A DNA stretch of 7,736 nucleotides, from the NCBI GenBank assembly GCA_022572285.1, contig JACZWF010000070.1, positions 1 to 7,736 of the forward strand, given 5' to 3'. This document shows, piece by piece, positions 5,498-7,736 of this stretch (its first letter is position 1; every line of letters starts with the position of its first letter). Source of the stretch: Nitrososphaerota archaeon. Its GTDB lineage: Archaea > Thermoproteota > Nitrososphaeria > Nitrososphaerales > UBA57. Under the pieces are notes generated by a model, which did not search any database, was not told where the DNA came from, and worked only from the letters and a program-made list of their open reading frames with translations. A program made the translations under genes and the position numbers.

Positions 5498-5505
5498 CGC
5501 GCGCG
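5497..5505. repeat. GC-alternating tract (9 bases)
   Basis: GCGCGCGCG directly upstream of the VOC promoter element. On the minus strand the run is followed by TTAA. Confidence 0.85.
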
Positions 5506-5659
5506 GCAACTATACCTCGGGTGGTTATGGAGAGCTCCGATCCTAGATAATAAAAGTCAGGCAAGGATCGTTTCCCCTCTTGTCAATGATTGCTTGCCTC
5601 TTATTTGCTCACAATCGGCATTGTAGATAATGCAATTGGCGATTCGGACTCGAATGCTA

Positions 5660-5667
5660 GCGCGCGC
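5660..5667. repeat. GC-alternating tract (8 bases)
   Basis: GCGCGCGC preceded by CTA, in the gene-free gap between the divergent VOC and HEXXH genes. Confidence 0.85.
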
Positions 5668-5742
5668 CAAGTAGCTTACTGCAAGACAGATTGTTGGCCT
5701 GTTGTCAGTCCCTCCGGAGCTTCTGAATCCTTTTGAATCTTA

Positions 5743-6123
5743 ATGATCCTAGCGTTTTTCATGTCTGACTTGAAACTATCAGATGCTGAGAAAGCAACCA
5801 TAGTTTCCCTTATACTAGACAAAAGGCCTGAGAATGCGTTGCAACTTCTGGCCGATTTCTATAAGGTTAAGGCTCCAAAATTGAGTGTAGGGACTGTGAG
5901 GGGCCACAGGAGGAATGTTTTAGCAGTCTACCTGCCTACTAAACATATCATCCTCGCCATTAATCAGGAAGCATTCTATCACCCCTTCGTCATTATACAT
6001 GAGTGGTATCATCACATACGCTCCTCAGGTGGTGTGCACAGAGGGACCGAGAGGCATGCCAATGCATATGCCAAGAGTTTCATAGATTCATTTGAAAAAA
6101 TCAAACGTTCCCTGGCAAGTTAA
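5743..6123 (+). CDS. Small HEXXH zinc-peptidase-like protein (ImmA/IrrE-like motif)
   Basis: An intact 126-residue frame. The N-terminal 40 residues form a Lys/Glu-rich helical region. A beta-type core follows (VLAVYLPTKHIILAI, 59-73), then VIIHEWYHHIRSS at 83-95. H86-E87-x-x-H90 is a zincin signature. G101-T-E103-R-H-A-N107-A-Y-A supplies a downstream Glu in an E-x-x-A-N-x-x-A context like the third zinc ligand helix of M78/ImmA-IrrE peptidases. Those often cleave repressors or belong to toxin-antitoxin and mobile-element modules. The protein is shorter than most members and has no DNA-binding domain. The start may instead be ATG 5761 (residue 7), giving MSDLKLSD; neither has a ribosome site, so a leaderless message is likely. 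Family membership is inferred from the motifs. Confidence 0.7.
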   Translation: MILAFFMSDLKLSDAEKATIVSLILDKRPENALQLLADFYKVKAPKLSVGTVRGHRRNVLAVYLPTKHIILAINQEAFYHPFVIIHEWYHHIRSSGGVHRGTERHANAYAKSFIDSFEKIKRSLAS

Positions 6124-6223
6124 TCCTCTTGTCCCGGAGATTGGAGCTTCTTAGCATACCCGTAGACTTAATTTCGATTTGACTCAAGAACCAAAGTCCC
6201 TTCCTAAACTCCTGTAACTCTCG

Positions 6224-6238
6224 TTAGCGCGCGTACGC
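6224..6238. repeat. GC motif TTAGCGCG-CG-TACGC at the 3' end of the coiled-coil gene
   Basis: TTAGCGCGCGTACGC shares TTAGCGCG and TACGC with the hairpin at 1466-1478, which lacks one CG step. On the minus strand the first three bases are the stop codon of the coiled-coil pseudogene. Confidence 0.7.
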
Positions 6239-6836
6239 CGTTTGGTCTGAGATGAGCACCTCTATGAGGTCTAGATCGACTATGGATTCTAGAAGGCTTG
6301 CCTGACTCTGCAAATCTGAAATGCGGTTATTCAGCGGAGAAATATTGTCGTTCAACGGAGAGACTTGGCCTGGAGAGATGAGATCTGCTGGGTTAGATTG
6401 CTGAGCTGACTTTCCTTCTCCTTGATCTGGCCCTGGATTTGTGAAAGTTGGCCTTCTATGGCTTGCTGCACCCCTTCCGCTTGCTGAATTCTTGAGTTGC
6501 GTCATCTAGTTGACCTTGCAAGTTTACGGTCTCCAGCCCCAGTGAATCCCTTTCTACTTGCAACTCTGTTATCAAAGCCTCCTTGGAGTCAAGCTCTTGC
6601 GTAAGGTTTTGTCGTCAATTATCCAGATCGCTTATTTCTGCCTGCTTTGACGTAATATCTTGTTCTAGGCTATCTACATTTTTCTGAAGGGTAGATGTTT
6701 CGTCATTGACTCCTTCCAATTGAAGTTGCAGATCGTAAAGTTGTAGATTTGGAATAACGCCGATATATCCTATCCCGATACTAGATGCAAGACCTAAGAT
6801 CAAGCCCACTACTATCGTGCCAACCTGATTTGATAT

Positions 6837-6846
6837 GCGCGCGCGC
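6837..6846. repeat. GC-alternating tract (10 bases)
   Basis: GCGCGCGCGC at the 5' end of the coiled-coil gene, where it encodes the Arg-Ala-Arg of its N terminus, and 16 bases before the first ATG of the divergent broken gene. Confidence 0.85.
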
Positions 6847-6861
6847 ACGCAATACTCGCGG

Positions 6862-7125
6862 ATGGACTGATATCAGCTGTTGGATCATGCTGAAGCCATA
6901 GATGGTCTCAAGGACTTATTGGGCCTTCGACTACCGGAAAAATATTCTCAAAAGAAATCAGCTAACTTTACGTCCTCTCCATTTTGAGGATCATATGGAG
7001 AAATTCGTACACATGCCGGTTTAGGTCAGCGGGGCAGGACTTATATTGTATTGTACAAAAGGGATAGGCAACGATGGAAGACTTGGAGCAAATCTTTTCA
7101 TGAACATTATTTCGATATTCCTTAA
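6862..7125 (+). pseudogene. Broken gene for a basic protein with two in-frame TGA codons
   Basis: From ATG 6862 one frame reads MD, TGA (6868-6870), YQLLDHAEAIDGLKDLLGL, on through LPEKYSQKKSANFTSSPF, TGA (6985-6987), then GSYGEIRTHAGLGQRGRTY, IVLYKRDRQRWKTW and a TAA at 7123-7125. Without the two TGAs it would be an 87-residue protein with a helical front half and a basic, aromatic beta-like back half. No other break is needed, and the composition is protein-like throughout. The family is not recognised. The initiation codon could also be TTG 6880, after the first TGA. The end overlaps the start of the 31-residue frame at 7100. Confidence 0.5.
7041..7047 (+). promoter_or_regulatory. TATA-like element ahead of the small-peptide pair
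   Basis: TTATATT lies about 56 bases before ATG 7100. Archaeal spacing would put the transcription start near 7070, giving a 30-base leader. It lies inside the broken gene, so it may be incidental. Confidence 0.25.
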
Positions 7126-7195
7126 AGAGCCGTTGAAAGCCATATCTTCAGGGCTACATGGGGCATTCCGGGGGCTAGTTAGAGGAGGACTCTAG
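7100..7195 (+). CDS. 31-residue peptide, first gene of a tight pair
   Basis: ATG 7100 opens a 31-codon frame ending in TAG at 7193-7195, the three bases directly before the start of the Cys-rich gene. The peptide has a hydrophobic front (NIISIFLKEPLKAI) and a Gly/Arg-rich end (HGAFRGLVRGGL), so it is cationic and could be amphipathic. A weak GGAG is 11 bases upstream. The zero-base junction with the next gene and a strong ribosome site in its last codons suggest translational coupling. A small cationic peptide beside a Cys-rich peptide could be a leader, a partner or chance; the function is unknown. Confidence 0.35.
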   Translation: MNIISIFLKEPLKAISSGLHGAFRGLVRGGL

Positions 7196-7345
7196 ATGCC
7201 TGAGTTAATCACAAAGACAGGTAAGATCGTCGAACATAGACATCGTAGTGGCCTATGTGGAGATTGCGGATGCACATGTCCCTGCTCTTGCTCATGCTGT
7301 CAGAAGGGCTGTTGCTCAGATAAAAGCAAAACAAGTTTGGTTTAA
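7196..7345 (+). CDS. 49-residue cysteine-rich peptide (metallothionein-like or modified-peptide precursor)
   Basis: ATG 7196 follows GAGGAGG (7182-7188) by seven bases, a near-ideal ribosome site, and ends at TAA 7343-7345. The first 20 residues are polar with HRHR at 15-18. Residues 21-40 then hold all ten cysteines in the spacing C-x2-C-x-C-x-C-x-C-x-C-x-CC-x3-CC, followed by a short Ser/Lys tail. Dense C-x-C and CC pairs are typical of metal-thiolate clusters (metallothioneins). A leader-plus-Cys-core layout is also seen in ribosomally made modified peptides, but no modifying enzyme is visible in the window. The frame is too clean and too biased to be accidental, but it matches no family I can name with certainty. 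Confidence 0.6.
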   Translation: MPELITKTGKIVEHRHRSGLCGDCGCTCPCSCSCCQKGCCSDKSKTSLV

Positions 7346-7370
7346 AATCGGGTTCGCCGCTTTTCACACC

Positions 7371-7556
7371 TAATCCGTCGAGCTTGCCCGCAAGTCGGTG
7401 GAGGAGTTGGGACACATCTCACTGGGCGCCATGACAGGATTCCTTAGCGGACGCCCGACTATGGGATCGCAATACAATACTCCAGAGTTCGATTCTAGCG
7501 TTTCAACCAACTTCCCCTCCCCTTTGGCCTTCGTTGGCGGAGCGCTAATACTATGA
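7371..7556 (+). CDS. Possible small protein or gene fragment
   Basis: The frame is open from after a TAA at 7368-7370 to TGA 7554-7556 and reads SVELARKSVEELGHISLGAM, then TGFLSGRPTMGSQYN and a Pro/Ser-rich end. Possible starts are TTG 7407 (directly after GGTGGAGGAG) and ATG 7431. It converges on, and overlaps by about 60 bases, the minus-strand membrane protein, so at least one of the two overlapping ends is probably not expressed. The stop overlaps an ATG (ATGA at 7553-7556) of a further 24-codon frame. No family is recognised. Confidence 0.3.
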
Positions 7557-7736
7557 TAATCGTCAGTCCAGAAGGAGCACCCACCAAGACTGCAATCCTT
7601 GGAATAGCCAGACTAGGTGGAATCTGAATTTCAACTGCCTGATCCGGAATTATCTCAACCCATTCCAAAGAAAAGTATGTTATTCCTTCTACCAGGGCGA
7701 TGGCCCTGGTGACTAAGATGAGCGCTGACTTTGACT
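7495..7736 (-). CDS. C-terminal part of a membrane protein running off the right edge
   Basis: A minus-strand frame is open from the window edge to TAG at 7497-7495 and gives 79 residues. It has a hydrophobic stretch near the edge (ALILVTRAIALVEGITYFS), a polar loop (WVEIIPDQAVEIQIPPSL), a clear transmembrane segment (IAVLVGAPSGLTIIIVLAL) and a strongly basic tail, RQRRPKGRGSWLKR. The positive tail after the last helix is typical of a cytoplasmic C terminus. Because the front is missing, no family can be named. The perfect hairpin at 7691-7710 lies inside it. Confidence 0.5.
   Translation of the reverse strand, partial: SKSALILVTRAIALVEGITYFSLEWVEIIPDQAVEIQIPPSLAIPRIAVLVGAPSGLTIIIVLALRQRRPKGRGSWLKR
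7691..7710. repeat. Perfect 8-bp GC-rich hairpin with tetraloop
   Basis: ACCAGGGC (7691-7698) and GCCCTGGT (7703-7710) around GATG. It is inside the right-edge membrane protein frame, where the two arms encode Thr-Arg-Ala and Ala-Leu-Val, so it may simply be a coding coincidence. Confidence 0.6.

Larger units (their letters stand above)
6224..6848 (-). pseudogene. Broken membrane-anchored coiled-coil protein
   Basis: The minus strand encodes one collinear protein of about 208 residues in three successive frames. Frame one starts at GTG 6848: a basic MRARISNQ, one transmembrane helix (about residues 10-33, TIVVGLILGLASSIGIGYIG), then heptad-rich coiled coil (LQLQLEGV, LQKNVDSLEQDI) to a TGA at 6617-6615. 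The same frame continues past the TGA (RQNLTQELDSKEALITELQV) to about 6490. Frame two continues with IEGQLSQIQGQIKEKESQL to about 6365. Frame three finishes with LNNRISDLQSQASLLESIVD and TAA at 6226-6224. So there is one nonsense codon and two frameshifts. The intact protein would extend a long coil from the membrane; its role is unknown. GC motifs lie at both ends. Confidence 0.75.

Noticed and set aside
5417..5626. 69-codon plus-strand frame
   Set aside because: It begins inside the VOC gene on the other strand and crosses its promoter; no protein-like pattern.
7209..7415. 68-codon minus-strand frame
   Set aside because: Antisense shadow of the Cys-rich peptide gene, which has a strong ribosome site on the plus strand.
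7480..7500. AGAGTTCGATTCTAG resembling a tRNA T-arm
   Set aside because: The arms beside TTCGATT do not form the required 5-bp stem, and no tRNA body is found upstream.
1..7736. Genome-wide recoding of TGA or TAG as an explanation for broken frames
   Set aside because: Several breaks are frameshifts, and TAA, TAG and TGA all occur as interruptions, so ordinary decay explains more of the data; kept only as an open question under findings.
1..7736. CRISPR array
   Set aside because: No regularly spaced direct repeats of 23-40 bases are present.

Overview
The window looks like an accessory, gene-poor and strongly decayed stretch of a mid-GC (roughly 45 %) prokaryotic genome. An archaeon is my best guess, at low confidence. 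The reasons are TATA-box-like elements at plausible distances upstream of several starts (1395-1402, 5490-5497, 7041-7047), frequent ATA/AGA/AGG codons, common CTAG tetranucleotides, and small membrane or coiled-coil proteins. A soil Thermoproteota/Nitrososphaeria-type lineage would fit, but nothing here proves it. No rRNA, tRNA or CRISPR array was found.

Only four reading frames are intact, longer than 100 codons and clearly gene-like: a two-helix membrane protein (2153-2548, +), a SAM-dependent methyltransferase-like protein (3609-4193, +), a VOC/glyoxalase-fold protein (5089-5454, -) and a small HEXXH zinc-peptidase-like protein (5743-6123, +). A membrane protein runs off the right edge (7495-7736, -). 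Two tiny frames with good ribosome sites sit at 7100-7195 and 7196-7345; the second encodes a 49-residue peptide with ten cysteines.

Much of the rest reads as broken genes. These are a left-edge fragment (1-75), a minus-strand fragment (1034-1322), a membrane protein (1500-1798), an IS630/Tc1-mariner-like transposase remnant (2545-3290, -), a second methyltransferase that has lost its start codon (4184-4426), a PIN-domain-like tail behind the VOC gene (4947-5111, -), a long membrane-anchored coiled-coil protein read through three frames (6224-6848, -), and a basic protein interrupted by two TGA codons (6862-7125, +). The first 600 bases hold purine/pyrimidine-biased repeats and an unusual stacked hairpin.

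The most unusual structural signal is a family of alternating GCGCGC tracts. Seven are 8-11 bases long and several more are shorter or palindromic. They are spread over 738-1781 and 4351-6846, mostly at gene borders, and are absent from the intact genes and from the transposase/methyltransferase block. Other structured spots are a leader hairpin that could mask a ribosome site (1395-1502), a candidate H-type pseudoknot (1846-1886) and several perfect inverted repeats.

No single pathway links the genes. The two methyltransferase-like genes form a former operon, the VOC gene and PIN-like tail are co-oriented, and the 31-residue and Cys-rich peptides form a tight pair. The picture is a degrading island with a few survivors; uncorrected sequencing errors are an alternative explanation for some breaks.
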